From contig JBBIND010000009.1 in NCBI GenBank assembly GCA_037444075.1, forward strand, positions 1-64,000: 64,000 nt of DNA, read 5' to 3'. The position numbers were made by a program, and so were the translations under genes. This DNA comes from JBBIND01 sp037444075. GTDB lineage: Bacteria > Acidobacteriota > Terriglobia > Bryobacterales > Bryobacteraceae. Shown here piece by piece: positions 50,124 through 59,710 of this stretch; the first letter of the stretch is position 1, and every line of letters starts with the position of its first letter. Under the pieces are notes generated by a model. The model was given only the letters and a program-made list of their open reading frames with translations, was not told the DNA's origin and did no database searches.

Positions 50124-51589
50124 GCCAGTTTTACACGAGCACCGATCATTTTGTCCTGGTTCCGGCCATCATGCTGGCGCTGTTCGGCTGCGCCGTGCTG
50201 CTGTTTGACTTCCTGGTTTTTCCGGAACCGCGGCACCGCAAGCGCCTCCTGATTTTCGTGATTCTGGGCCAGTTGTTCGCCGGCGCCGGCTTGTGGCGGC
50301 AGCACAATTTCCTGGTGACGCAGGGCTACCAGGAAATAACCGCGTTTCAGGGCACATTGACGGTGGACGGTTTTTCCCTGTTCTTCAACTGGATTTTCCT
50401 GGCCGCGGGCCTGATTGTGGCCATCATCTCCTACCGTTACCTGGAGATTGAAGGGGAACACCAGGGAGAGTATTACGGCCTCATCCTGCTGGCGCAGTGC
50501 GGCATGTTCTTCCTGGCCACTGGCACGGACCTGATTACGTTGTTTGTCGGCCTGGAACTGATGGCGCTGTGCTTCTACGTGATGGTGGGGTTCCTGCGCT
50601 CCAACCGGCGCTCGAATGAGGCGGCGCTCAAGTACCTGCTGTTGGGAGCCTTATCGACCGGATTCATGGTCTATGGCTTCTCCATTCTCTACGGTCTGGC
50701 CGGTTCCACCAAACTGCGGGCGGTAGCGACGGCAGTGGCCCTGCGCGATGCCTGGGACCCGCTGGTGTTATTGGCCGTAACGACGACCACGGTCGGCTTG
50801 CTGTTCAAGATTTCCGCCGTGCCCTTCCACATGTGGGCGCCGGACGCTTATGAAGGCGCGCCGACCACTGTCACCGCCTTCCTGGCGGTAGGCAGCAAGG
50901 CGGCTTCTTTCGCCATCCTCATGCGCATCTTCCTGGGACCGCTGGCAGGCAGCCGCGAAGCCTGGGTGCCCCTGCTGATAGTGGTGGCCGTGCTTACCAT
51001 GACGGTGGGCAACCTGGCGGCCATCACCCAATCCAACGTGAAACGCCTGCTGGCGTACAGTTCGATTTCCCACGCCGGCTACATCCTGTTAGGACTGATA
51101 GCGGGCAACGAGACCGGCTTGAAGGGAATGGCCGTCTACATCCTGGTCTACGCCTTCATGACGCTGGGCGCGTTCGTGGTGCTGGTGGCGCTGCGGCGCG
51201 AGAACCTGGCAGGCGATGACCTGGAGGATCTGGCCGGGTTGATGCACAAGAGCCCCGGCTATGCCGTCCTCATGCTCATCTTCATGTTGTCCCTGGCCGG
51301 CATCCCGCCGACAGCGGGTTTCATCGGGAAATACTACATCTTCCTGGCCCTGATCCAGGCGCAGCACTACACTCTGGCGGTGGTGGCGGCGCTCTATGTG
51401 GCGGTTGCCATCTACTACTACTTCCGCATTGTCCGGAGCATGTTCACCGCTGAATCAAAGGAGTTGGCGCCGCTGGAGAGCACGCTCGGCCTGCGCGTAG
51501 CGCTGGTGGTGACCGGCGCGTTGACGCTCGGCATCGGGGTCTATCCCGAGCCTTTCCTCCGGCTGGCTCAGACTTCCCTGATACGTTAG
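50120..51589 (+). CDS. nuoN: NADH-quinone oxidoreductase subunit N
   Basis: 489 aa. Antiporter-like subunit: LFVGLELMALCFYVMVGFLR, LLGALSTGFMVYGFSILYG, LLFKISAVPFHMWAPDAYEG, TQSNVKRLLAYSSISHAGY and AGFIGKYYIF are the ND2/NuoN motifs. It is followed within 6 bases by nuoH, which normally stands between nuoG and nuoI. Confidence 0.95.
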   Translation: MSQFYTSTDHFVLVPAIMLALFGCAVLLFDFLVFPEPRHRKRLLIFVILGQLFAGAGLWRQHNFLVTQGYQEITAFQGTLTVDGFSLFFNWIFLAAGLIVAIISYRYLEIEGEHQGEYYGLILLAQCGMFFLATGTDLITLFVGLELMALCFYVMVGFLRSNRRSNEAALKYLLLGALSTGFMVYGFSILYGLAGSTKLRAVATAVALRDAWDPLVLLAVTTTTVGLLFKISAVPFHMWAPDAYEGAPTTVTAFLAVGSKAASFAILMRIFLGPLAGSREAWVPLLIVVAVLTMTVGNLAAITQSNVKRLLAYSSISHAGYILLGLIAGNETGLKGMAVYILVYAFMTLGAFVVLVALRRENLAGDDLEDLAGLMHKSPGYAVLMLIFMLSLAGIPPTAGFIGKYYIFLALIQAQHYTLAVVAALYVAVAIYYYFRIVRSMFTAESKELAPLESTLGLRVALVVTGALTLGIGVYPEPFLRLAQTSLIR

Positions 51590-51595
51590 ACCACT

Positions 51596-52783
51596 ATGGA
51601 AACCGTTCTCGCACACCCGTTGTTCCGCCCGCTGGTGATGACGCTGGTCATCATCGGGGTCTTCCCCCTGCTGGCCGGCTACATCGTGCTGCTGGAGAGA
51701 AAGCTCCTGGCGGATTTCCAGGTGCGCCTTGGCCCCATGCGTGTGGGGCCGCACGGATTGTTGCAGCCGATTGCGGACGCGGTGAAACTGCTGCTCAAAG
51801 AAGACATCGTGCCGGCTGACGCGGATCGCAAGATTTTCCTCATGGGTCCGATTGTCACCACCTTCGCGGCGCTGACAGCCTTCGCCGTGCTTCCGTTCAG
51901 CGAAACGCTCCGCGTGAGTGACGTCAACATCGGCCTGCTGGTGATCCTGGCCCTTTCATCGGTGGGCATTCTGGGGATCATCCTGGGCGGGTGGGCTTCC
52001 AACAGCCACTATTCGCTGCTCGGCGCACTGCGCAGCGCGGCGCAGTTGGTGAGCTATGAAGTGGCCCTGGCGTTGGCGCTGCTGTGCGGCGTGATGTCGG
52101 CCGGGACCTTGAGCATGGTCGGGATTGTGAAGGCGCAGCAGGAGCGCGGGCTCTGGTTCGTTTTCGACAACTACGGCCTGATGGCGGTCACCTTCGTCAT
52201 CTTCCTGATTGCGGCCGTGGCGGAAACCAATCGCGCGCCCTTTGACATGCCGGAGGCCGAATCCGAATTGGTGGCCGGCTTTCACACCGAATACAGCGGC
52301 TTCCGCTGGGCACTCTACTTCCTGGCGGAATACGCCAGCATCTTCGTCATCACCGGCGTCGGCGTCACCCTCTTCTGGGGCGGTTGGCTGCGCCCGTTTC
52401 CGAGCGTCTCGTGGCTTGAGATACCGCTGAACGTTGTCTTCCCGGCCGTTGCTATCGGCGGCGCCGGGCTGGCATCGTTGCCTTTGGCGTGGCGACTGAA
52501 GAGCCGCCACGCAGCGCAGGCAGCGGGGTTGGCAGTGTTCGCACTGATCCTGATGGGCTTGGGTCTCGTGATGCTCGTGCCCGGCGTCTCAGCGGCTGTT
52601 GCGGGTCCGTTCTGGTTCTTCCTGAAGGTCTTCGTGCTGATCTACGCGATGATCTGGTTCCGTGGCACTTTCCCACGTTTCCGTTATGACCAGCTCATGA
52701 ACATCGGTTGGAAGTATTTGATTCCATTAGCGATGGTGGTCATTCTGTTGAACGCCGGCGTGGGCATGCTGCGAGCGTCCTGA
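51596..52783 (+). CDS. nuoH: NADH-quinone oxidoreductase subunit H, displaced to the operon end
   Basis: 395 aa, eight or nine membrane helices. Motifs of ND1: LERKLLADFQVRLGPMRVGP, GLLQPIADAVKLLLKEDI, AETNRAPFDMPEAESELVAG and FHTEYSGFRWALYFLAEYA, then MIWFRGTFPRFRYDQLMNIGW. It connects the peripheral arm to the membrane arm and forms the quinone tunnel. Order C-D-I-J-K-L-M-N-H is unusual; nothing follows it on the plus strand before murB. Confidence 0.95.
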   Translation: METVLAHPLFRPLVMTLVIIGVFPLLAGYIVLLERKLLADFQVRLGPMRVGPHGLLQPIADAVKLLLKEDIVPADADRKIFLMGPIVTTFAALTAFAVLPFSETLRVSDVNIGLLVILALSSVGILGIILGGWASNSHYSLLGALRSAAQLVSYEVALALALLCGVMSAGTLSMVGIVKAQQERGLWFVFDNYGLMAVTFVIFLIAAVAETNRAPFDMPEAESELVAGFHTEYSGFRWALYFLAEYASIFVITGVGVTLFWGGWLRPFPSVSWLEIPLNVVFPAVAIGGAGLASLPLAWRLKSRHAAQAAGLAVFALILMGLGLVMLVPGVSAAVAGPFWFFLKVFVLIYAMIWFRGTFPRFRYDQLMNIGWKYLIPLAMVVILLNAGVGMLRAS

Positions 52784-52802
52784 GACGCTGCCGCTCCTCA
52801 GG

Positions 52803-53522
52803 TCAGCCTTTCTTCAGAGGATCGCGGCGCTTTTTGCGGAGCGCCTCCAGCACCGGCGTATTCAGAAACTCCATCATCGGGAGCATCATCCGGAAAGCTT
52901 TTGTCAGAAATGGCAGCAGGTCTTTTTTCGCTGCCAATTCCGGCTCAAACACCTTGTAGAGGTACCACTGTTTGTGGCGCAGAAGATCTTCCGCCGGATG
53001 CTCCGCGGGAAATCCTTTCGGCACGCGCTTGAGTTGATCTCCCTGGAGTTCGCCGAGCAACTCCCGGAGGGCGGGTTTGCCAGCCAACTTACGGAACTCG
53101 GCATGCTGCCCGGCCAGATGTTTGCGGATAGCCAGCAGTGATTCCGGGCCAGGCATGTAAACGCCCCCGGCGACTTCGATCCCCTTGTGAGAGACGCTGA
53201 AGTAGAACCCCGCCCCGTCATGCTTGCTCAGCGCCTGATGATGAAAAGTGGCGCCGATGTGCGTTTTGTAGGGCGTCTTGTCGGCACTGAAACGCGTGTC
53301 GCGGTAGATCCTGTAGATTGCCCGGGCGGCCGGTGTCACGAAGTCCGGCGCCAGAGCGGAGAACTCGTCGTTCAGGGCATCCACGAGACCCTTCATGGGC
53401 CCCATCACCTGGGTGTCGAACTCTTCCTTCCTGGCTTGAAACCAATCCCGGTTGTTGTTCTTCTCCAGTCCCCGGAAGAAACTGAAAGCCTCCGCCGGGA
53501 ATCCTTGAAAGCGCGTGCGCAT
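52803..53522 (-). CDS. DUF2461 (TIGR02453) family protein
   Basis: 239 aa; the ATG at 53522-53520 is preceded by CAGGAGGTCAACCGC. The pattern is that of DUF2461: FRGLEKNNNRDWFQARKEEF, IYRDTRFSADKTPYKTHIGA, GFYFSVSHKGIEVAGGVYMP, then PKGFPAEHPAEDLLRHKQWY. The function is unknown for the whole family, though it is widespread. It is convergent with nuoH and divergent from murB. Confidence 0.9.
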   Translation of the reverse strand: MRTRFQGFPAEAFSFFRGLEKNNNRDWFQARKEEFDTQVMGPMKGLVDALNDEFSALAPDFVTPAARAIYRIYRDTRFSADKTPYKTHIGATFHHQALSKHDGAGFYFSVSHKGIEVAGGVYMPGPESLLAIRKHLAGQHAEFRKLAGKPALRELLGELQGDQLKRVPKGFPAEHPAEDLLRHKQWYLYKVFEPELAAKKDLLPFLTKAFRMMLPMMEFLNTPVLEALRKKRRDPLKKG

Positions 53523-53549
53523 GCGGTTGACCTCCTGTAATCTGGGTGA

Positions 53550-54551
53550 GTGCCGTTGAATCCAGAGACGATCTCGCATCTTGCAGCCATCCCCGATCTT
53601 CAAGTGTCGCAAAACGTGCCCTTGAGCAGGTACACACGTTTCGGTATCGGTGGTCCGGCCGCCGTGTACGCTGAGTCGGAACGGCCTGAGGCCTTCGTAA
53701 TGGCGCTGAATACGCTCCGATCGGACGGTGTCGAGGTCGCGGTAATCGGCGGCGGTACGAACCTGGTTGTTTCTGACGACGGTTTTAGCGGAGCCGTACT
53801 GCGATTCACGGCGTCGCGCCTGGAGTCTGACCACGAACGCATTGAGGCAGATGCCGGCGCTACTTTGCAGGCTCTGGTGGATTTCACCGTGGACCGGGGT
53901 TTGAAAGGGCTGGAGACCCTGGCTGGGATTCCCGGGACTGTGGGCGCAGCCGTTTGCGGCAACGCCGGCGCGTACGGGCATTCGATCTCCGAACGCATTG
54001 AAGCCGTGCATTTCTACGACGGGCAGGGCACGCGATCTCTCCCCGCGCGGGAATGCGCGTTTCGATACCGGGAGAGCGCCTTCAAACGCTACCGCCATTG
54101 GATCATCCTGCGTGTTGAGTTGGTGCTTGAACCCTCAGACAAGCTCGCGCTCAGGCAGCGGGCTGACGATATCCAACGGGTGAGGGACGAGAAGTTCCCC
54201 GCCACCATGCAGTGCGCCGGCAGCATCTTCAAGAACCTCCTGGCGAAAAACCTGCCCGCTGAACTCGTGAAGGAGGTGCCCCCGGAGGTGGTGCGCGAAG
54301 GCAAGATCCCGGCGGGGTATTTTCTCGACCAGGCGGGCGTCAAAGGTCTCGTACGCGGCGGCATGCGGGTGGCGGACTACCACGCGAACCTGGTGTACAA
54401 CCAGGGTCACGGCACGGCACGGGAGCTTTGCGGCCTCATCCAGGAGATGAAAGACCGGGTCCGGAGCCGGTTCGGCATTGAACTCGAGGAGGAAGTCCAG
54501 TACCTGGGATTCCCGCAGCCGTTTCAGACGGAGGAGGCCAAGTCATTATGA
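53550..54551 (+). CDS. murB: UDP-N-acetylenolpyruvoylglucosamine reductase
   Basis: 333 aa with a GTG start at 53550 and a weak ribosome-binding site. FAD-binding type-4 domain: VAVIGGGTNLVVSDDGF, AGIPGTVGAAVCGNAGAYG. Active-site pieces: Arg in FRYRESAFK (about Arg174), Ser225 in CAGSIFKN as proton donor, and a C-terminal Glu in IELEEEVQYLG. MurB reduces UDP-GlcNAc-enolpyruvate to UDP-MurNAc with NADPH in peptidoglycan synthesis. It is away from the dcw cluster, standing alone between DUF2461 and a secreted protein. Confidence 0.93.
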   Translation: MPLNPETISHLAAIPDLQVSQNVPLSRYTRFGIGGPAAVYAESERPEAFVMALNTLRSDGVEVAVIGGGTNLVVSDDGFSGAVLRFTASRLESDHERIEADAGATLQALVDFTVDRGLKGLETLAGIPGTVGAAVCGNAGAYGHSISERIEAVHFYDGQGTRSLPARECAFRYRESAFKRYRHWIILRVELVLEPSDKLALRQRADDIQRVRDEKFPATMQCAGSIFKNLLAKNLPAELVKEVPPEVVREGKIPAGYFLDQAGVKGLVRGGMRVADYHANLVYNQGHGTARELCGLIQEMKDRVRSRFGIELEEEVQYLGFPQPFQTEEAKSL

Positions 54552-54605
54552 AAACATCATCGCCGATGGCGCCTGGCTGGCAACCACAACTCTGAAGGCG
54601 ACTGT

Positions 54606-54634
54606 CTGACGCGACGGCGCTTACGAGGTACAAT
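54606..54634 (+). promoter_or_regulatory. probable promoter of the PD40-like gene
   Basis: CTGACG at 54606-54611 and TACAAT at 54629-54634 are 17 bases apart, an ideal spacing; the -10 is the form seen before other genes here. It leaves a leader of about 20 bases holding GACAGGAGGATAAC. Confidence 0.55.
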
Positions 54635-54662
54635 ACCTGCGTTTCGACAGGAGGATAACAAC

Positions 54663-55670
54663 ATGATGATCCGTATCGCCGTCTGCTTCGTGTTTCTATG
54701 TGCTACTGCATACGCACAGCGCAAGCCGGGCAACCCCTTGGACCATCTGCCGAAGAATGTGGAACAGATCACCCACTTCGGCGAACGCGCCGACATTTCT
54801 CCGGACAATCAGAACATCGCGTTCATGGCCAAGAGCTTCGGCGATGCCTTTGTCATCAACCTGAAGACGCGAGTCATCCGCTGTCTCACCTGCAACGTTC
54901 CCGGGGCTGCCTTCCTGCGTGTCATGCACCTGGCGAACGGAGACTACATGCTCATTGGCCCCGAGCGATTCAAAGACATCCGCGTCAGCCGCCGCGAGGA
55001 GAACGAATTGTGGCTTCTCAGCCGGCAGCCGGGTTCACGCCCCGTGCGGCTCAATCAGCGCATGAGCGAGGGAGCCGCCATCTCGAAACGCAGCATGAAG
55101 ATTGCCTTCTCGGAAACCAGCGCGCAGAATCCGGAATTGCCGAAGGGAGCTTCGCAATTGGTCGTGGCGGAAGTGGATGTGGCCGTGCCTGCGCTGAAGA
55201 ACCGGCAGGTGGTGTATGAGAGCAAAGATGCCGGGTGCGTGATCGAAGCCCAGGATTTCCATGACAACGACACCAAGATGACCTTCAGTTGCTACGAGCC
55301 GAAGGGCATGGCGTCCGTGATGGGCCTTGATTTGAAAACCGGCCAGGTGAAGAACCTCTCGCAGGCGCCCGGTACTTATAACGAGGTGGAGGGGATATTC
55401 CCCGACGGACGCTACACCCTTGTCGAGGCGGACAGGCAGGTCCAGAAACTGGGCGGACCGGGTGGCTTCCGGCATATCGACATCTGGAAACTGCGCCTGG
55501 ACAGCGAAGGCAAGGACTTCCAGCGGGTGACCTTCTTCAATGACTACGAAGGAGGCAAGGCTTCGAATCCGGTGGTTTCAACCGACGGCCGCTTCATGGC
55601 TTTCCAGGCAGCCAAGCCGGAGGATGAGGCGGGGGTGGGCTACGGGATACTGATTTACAGGTTCCGGTAG
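54663..55670 (+). CDS. secreted WD40/PD40-like beta-propeller protein
   Basis: 335 aa (a second ATG follows at once); CAGGAGGATAAC is a very good ribosome-binding site. Signal peptide 1-19 (MIRIAVCFVFLCATAYAQ). The mature part shows TolB-like PD40 strands: GERADISPDNQNIAFMAKSF, SKRSMKIAFSETSA, NDTKMTFSCYEPKGM, NEVEGIFPDGRYTLVEAD and NPVVSTDGRFMAFQAAK. These are propeller blades with S-P/D-x-G turns. The function is unknown. A bidirectional terminator-like hairpin overlaps its stop codon. Confidence 0.78.
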   Translation: MMIRIAVCFVFLCATAYAQRKPGNPLDHLPKNVEQITHFGERADISPDNQNIAFMAKSFGDAFVINLKTRVIRCLTCNVPGAAFLRVMHLANGDYMLIGPERFKDIRVSRREENELWLLSRQPGSRPVRLNQRMSEGAAISKRSMKIAFSETSAQNPELPKGASQLVVAEVDVAVPALKNRQVVYESKDAGCVIEAQDFHDNDTKMTFSCYEPKGMASVMGLDLKTGQVKNLSQAPGTYNEVEGIFPDGRYTLVEADRQVQKLGGPGGFRHIDIWKLRLDSEGKDFQRVTFFNDYEGGKASNPVVSTDGRFMAFQAAKPEDEAGVGYGILIYRFR

Positions 55671-55695
55671 GGACCTTTGTGGGCCCCTACCGGAA
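55662..55695. terminator. perfect 11-bp hairpin between two convergent genes
   Basis: TTCCGGTAGGG (55662-55672) is perfectly complementary to CCCTACCGGAA (55685-55695) around a 12-base loop. It includes the stop of the PD40 gene and ends 13 bases from the stop of the minus-strand TonB receptor, so it can serve both. There is no long T-tract. Confidence 0.7.
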
Positions 55696-55707
55696 GTTGA
55701 TTAGCTG

Positions 55708-58700
55708 TTAGAACTCCACGCGCAGGTTGAACTGCAACACGCGGCTCAAACCGCGCTGGCTGGTCACCCGTCCGAAGAGCCGGCTGGTCGGATCCGTGTT
55801 CGGTCCGCTGAAGTTGGTGTGGTTGGTAGCGTTCAGCAGGTCAACGTCAAAGGTGGCTCGCAACTGCTCCGTGATGCGGAAGTTGCGCTTCACCTTCACG
55901 TCCCAGTTCCGGATGCCGTCCTCTCGCAGGGAGGTCAACCGGGTCGGGAAGACGCGGACGTGATAGCTGCCGGGCTGAAGGGCGCTGCGGCCCTCGAACC
56001 CGGTGAAGCCTGACGGAATGGCTCCGGATCCCGTGGTGTGGGCGATGCTCGGGTCAAACCACTGGTGGATGCTCTGCCGGCGCATCTGGTCGTGCTTGAA
56101 CAGAGATTCCAGTTGATCCAGATTGCCGTAGAAGAACCGGTTGCCCCAGCCCGTCACGTTGCCGTCCTGATACTGGTAGATCCAGCTCAGTTGCCAGCCA
56201 CCGATGAGGTGCTGGATGGGGTTGTCGGTCACCCAGCGGCGGCCTTTGCCGAACGGCAGTTCATAAATCGCTGTCCAGACGATTCGATTCGGCCGGATGG
56301 CGTTTTGCGGCCGGTAAACCGGCGTCAGGTCGAACTCGTTGTCGTAGACGTCGGATTCGCTGCCGTGGGCGTAGGTGTACATCACCGACGTCTGGAACCC
56401 GCGGGCAAACCGGCGCTCGAACTGAATCTGAAGGTCGTGATACAGGTTGTTGCCGCGAGTGTCCCTGTACGTCAGACCTTCGCGGATGCCGTTGACGCCG
56501 CCGCTGCCCATGTTGGGGTAGGGCCTCAGGAGCGCGTGCTTGCGGATGTTGGAGCCAGTGAAGAAGCCCTGCGTCGCCATCCAGTTGAAGGCTGTCGGAT
56601 CAGAGGTACGCAGAGCGGCCAGGTTGTTGATGTGGAACGGGTTAGGCAGGTTGCGGTTGAGGTCGTCATCCAGTGCCTGGTTCCGCGTCAGACCCGTCGC
56701 CCAATACTGGGCAGGCAGAAAGTTCAGCCGTTGCACCACACCGATTTTGGAGAAGGCGCCGTTGTAGGAAACCTCAAGGGCCATGTTGCTGGTGATCTCG
56801 CGTTGAATGCCGAATCTCCAGCGCTGTTGCCAGTCCGGGCTGAAATCCCGCGGCAGGAAGTCGAAACCTCTGCCTTGGCGCATCAGGCTCCCAAGAGTAT
56901 TGCCGTAGGGCGTGTCAAACCGCGCACCATTGGTTCGCACCGCGGGGAAAGGATCCACCATGGGGTTCCTGACCGCCGAGAGATTGGAAATGGCGCCGAC
57001 GCCGCAGCAGAAGGTCAGGCCCAAGTCCGTGGTCATGATGGTGCTGGTGCCCTGGCTGTAGCCATCCTGGCTCGCGGTGTCGTTGTTCACGTTCCGAGTG
57101 TCGTAGTACCAGCCATAGCCTGTTCGCAACACGGTCTTCGGATTCAGTTGATAAACCAAGCCGGCGCGAGGCAGGAAGTGGTGCGTGCCGTCCGAGTACG
57201 TCTTGAAGCGTGTTCCCAGATACTCGGCGCCGCCCCGCAGCACAAACTGGCTGGCGGGCATTTCCGGGATGGGATTGCGGGCATACGCGGCCTGAGCCAG
57301 GCTGGCGAACACCGGGACGTAGTCAAACAGGAAGCCGCCGCTCAAAGCGCGGTTGAAGCGCTCCGTCAGGCCGCCTTCACGCTCGTAGCGCAGCCCAAGG
57401 TTCAGGCGCAGCTTGTTGGTCAGGCGCCAGTCATCCTGAATATAGAGGGCTCGGTAGCGCGTTGACCAATAAGCGGTGTCATTGGTGGCGATGCTAATGC
57501 CGGAGGGCAGGCCCATCATGAATGCCGCCCAGGCCAGACCCGTGTTGGAAGCCGTTGTGGTGTTGTCCGCCTGCCGCATGTAGAGGTTGTTGAAAGTGAA
57601 GTTACCGGCGGAACTGCCTGGTCCTTCGGAAGTCCGCCAGTAGCGGCGTTCCTGATAACCGTACTTGAGCGAGTGGTTGCCGCGCACGGTGGTCATCTGG
57701 ACCTTCGCCTCACCCGTGCTGCCGCGCGTTCCGATGGCCGGATAACCGGCGCCCACAGTCTCAACGCCTTCAATGGTCATTTGAGGCAGCGTGTGGTACT
57801 TGTCCGCCTTGGCGTCCATATACGCCGGCAGGCCCACTGACGTGGGCTTAAAAGCCGTTTGGATCGGCCTGTCGTTGCCCTCGTTAAAGCGTGTGTAGCT
57901 CACGCCGATGTCCATGATGGTGGTGTTGCTCATGGTCCAGAGGTATCCGGCGCCGGCGCCCTTGTTGATACGGATCAGACCGTTGGTGTGCAAGCCGCGC
58001 TTGGTCTCGTAGGTCCAATCGTATTCGTCGGCCAGCCGGTGGTTCCAATACCAGCGGGTAAAGAAGCGGTGCCGGTCACTGGCGTTGTAGTCGAAGCGGT
58101 TCAGGAGCGAATTGAAGCGCTCATCCTTGGGCATGGCCACGGCCAGGTAATTGTTGAAGCCTTCCGGGGAAACCAGGCCAGGCACGTCGTTCGGTTTCGG
58201 ATACAGCGGTTCGTAAAACTTGTAGACAGGGTTCAGCACAGGAACGCCCCGGTTGCCGGGGAAAGGCGTACGCACCACGCGTGAGCCTTCCTGCCGCGCG
58301 GAGCGGGGATCGTAAACCGTGTACCGTACGGCATCGATGGCCAGCAGGTCCGAGAAGTCGCCTTGCCGCCAGTTCAGCTTGGGCACCGTGCGGTTGATAG
58401 ATTCCGTGGTTTCCGCCTTGCTCTGATAGATGCCGTTGTAGCTGAAGAAGAAGAAGAACTTGTCCGTGCCGTTGTACAGCTTGGGCACCCGCACGGGTCC
58501 GCCGAGCGTGGCGCCGAACTGGTTGGAGCGGCCGGTGCCCTGCTTCTGCGCGTCCTTGCTGACCCTGCCCTGCCGGACAGCGTCGTCGTGCGCGAGACGC
58601 GTGAAGTGGGGCGTCGCGTTCCACCTCTGTTGCCAGTGCTGGTCGTAGAGCGAGCCGTGGTAGGCGTTCGTGCCCGACTTGCTCATCACGTTGATCGTCG

Positions 58701-59406
58701 CGCCAGAAGTATGGCCGTAGGCGGCGTCAAAAGTCGTTGTTTCGAGCTTGAACTCTTCCACAGCATCCGAAGGCGGAACAAAGCCCACCCGCCGGCCGGT
58801 GCCAGTCACGGGGGCGCCGTCAATGGTGTATTCGTTCGATCCGACGCCGCCCATCGTGTTGAACGCGGACGTGCCGCCGTTGTCAAACGGGCGGCGATAC
58901 TCGGGTTGGCCGGTCCATTGCATGCCCGGAGCCAGCGCGGAGAGCGCGAACGGGTTCATGTCGGAGAAGGGCAGTTGCATGATCTGACGGTTGTCGATGA
59001 CGCGACCGCCGCTCGCCGTCGTTGTGTCGAGCAGCGGCAGCACCGCGGTGACCTCCACCGTCTCGGCGAGCTGTCCGACCTGCAATTGGACTTCGACGTC
59101 AAGACGGCTGGCGACGTTCACCTCGATGCCGGTTTGCACGTGGCGCCTGAATCCGGGCGCCTCAGCCGTCAGAGTATAGTGCCCGGGATTCAACAGGTTG
59201 AATTCGTAGTAACCGGTCTGATTGCTTACGGTTTTGGAGACCGCATTGGTTTGTTGATTGGTGGCCGTCAGTGTCGCGCCCGGTATCACCGCAGCCTGCG
59301 GGTCCACGACCCGCCCGGTGATGCTCCCGCGCGAGTCCTGCGCCCAGGCGGATACGCCCAGGCACAAGAGGACGGCCAGCGTAATAATCCATCGGTGTGT
59401 TTTCAT
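55708..59406 (-). CDS. Oar-like TonB-dependent outer-membrane receptor
   Basis: 1232 aa, ATG at 59406-59404 with GGGGTGATCA upstream. Signal peptide 1-22 (IITLAVLLCLGVSAWAQ). Residues about 25-105 are a carboxypeptidase-regulatory-like Ig domain (GSITGRVVDPQAAVIPGATL, YYEFNLLNPGHYTLTAEAPG). The plug follows (TVEVTAVLPLLDTTTASGGR, NEYTIDGAPVTGTGRR), with SGATINVMSKSGTNAYHGSL at the plug-barrel junction. The rest is a long beta-barrel ending in LRVEF, the usual C-terminal aromatic. This type is expanded in Acidobacteria and imports or binds oligosaccharides; no SusD-like partner or TonB box partner is nearby. It is divergently placed from the small coiled-coil gene at 59711. Confidence 0.92.
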   Translation of the reverse strand: MKTHRWIITLAVLLCLGVSAWAQDSRGSITGRVVDPQAAVIPGATLTATNQQTNAVSKTVSNQTGYYEFNLLNPGHYTLTAEAPGFRRHVQTGIEVNVASRLDVEVQLQVGQLAETVEVTAVLPLLDTTTASGGRVIDNRQIMQLPFSDMNPFALSALAPGMQWTGQPEYRRPFDNGGTSAFNTMGGVGSNEYTIDGAPVTGTGRRVGFVPPSDAVEEFKLETTTFDAAYGHTSGATINVMSKSGTNAYHGSLYDQHWQQRWNATPHFTRLAHDDAVRQGRVSKDAQKQGTGRSNQFGATLGGPVRVPKLYNGTDKFFFFFSYNGIYQSKAETTESINRTVPKLNWRQGDFSDLLAIDAVRYTVYDPRSARQEGSRVVRTPFPGNRGVPVLNPVYKFYEPLYPKPNDVPGLVSPEGFNNYLAVAMPKDERFNSLLNRFDYNASDRHRFFTRWYWNHRLADEYDWTYETKRGLHTNGLIRINKGAGAGYLWTMSNTTIMDIGVSYTRFNEGNDRPIQTAFKPTSVGLPAYMDAKADKYHTLPQMTIEGVETVGAGYPAIGTRGSTGEAKVQMTTVRGNHSLKYGYQERRYWRTSEGPGSSAGNFTFNNLYMRQADNTTTASNTGLAWAAFMMGLPSGISIATNDTAYWSTRYRALYIQDDWRLTNKLRLNLGLRYEREGGLTERFNRALSGGFLFDYVPVFASLAQAAYARNPIPEMPASQFVLRGGAEYLGTRFKTYSDGTHHFLPRAGLVYQLNPKTVLRTGYGWYYDTRNVNNDTASQDGYSQGTSTIMTTDLGLTFCCGVGAISNLSAVRNPMVDPFPAVRTNGARFDTPYGNTLGSLMRQGRGFDFLPRDFSPDWQQRWRFGIQREITSNMALEVSYNGAFSKIGVVQRLNFLPAQYWATGLTRNQALDDDLNRNLPNPFHINNLAALRTSDPTAFNWMATQGFFTGSNIRKHALLRPYPNMGSGGVNGIREGLTYRDTRGNNLYHDLQIQFERRFARGFQTSVMYTYAHGSESDVYDNEFDLTPVYRPQNAIRPNRIVWTAIYELPFGKGRRWVTDNPIQHLIGGWQLSWIYQYQDGNVTGWGNRFFYGNLDQLESLFKHDQMRRQSIHQWFDPSIAHTTGSGAIPSGFTGFEGRSALQPGSYHVRVFPTRLTSLREDGIRNWDVKVKRNFRITEQLRATFDVDLLNATNHTNFSGPNTDPTSRLFGRVTSQRGLSRVLQFNLRVEF

Positions 59407-59482
59407 TGATCACCCCAAAAAGATTGTGGCAATAACATAGTGTGGACTAACCGGATACCAGCTTAGACACCCGCTGCCGGAG

Positions 59483-59488
59483 TGTCAA
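59483..59488 (-). promoter_or_regulatory. possible -35 (TTGACA) of the TonB receptor gene
   Basis: The minus strand has a perfect TTGACA at 59488-59483, 77 bases before the ATG. The hexamer 17 bases downstream (TAAGCT) is a poor -10, so the assignment is weak. Within 59407-59710 I see no gene. Confidence 0.3.
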
Positions 59489-59680
59489 CTTAAGATTTTT
59501 TCATGTCTGCTGGGTTTGGTCCTTTGCAGGTGAGGGGTCCGACAGTGTAGGCACCGGGGCGAAGCCAAGCTGTGGACAGAGACCCGACGAAAGTCTTCCC
59601 CGGTGGTCAGAGAGCTATGGAACCCCGCTTCGGAAGGCCGTGATCTCCCCGGACGGGTTTTTTCGCGGCGAGAAAGCTGG

Positions 59681-59686
59681 TACAAT
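59681..59686 (+). promoter_or_regulatory. probable -10 box TACAAT of the gene at 59711
   Basis: TACAAT ends 24 bases before the ATG. A T-run (59658-59663) stands at -35 distance but does not match the consensus. Confidence 0.4.
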
Positions 59687-59710
59687 GCAGGGGTTTTCGA
59701 GAGAGGGACC

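Noticed and set aside
56038..57465. 475-codon plus-strand frame inside the TonB receptor region
   Set aside because: It is the antisense shadow of the receptor; no family motif or ribosome-binding site. Similar long antisense frames lie under tnaA, GH95, the TPR peptidase, pntB, nuoD and nuoM and were ignored for the same reason.
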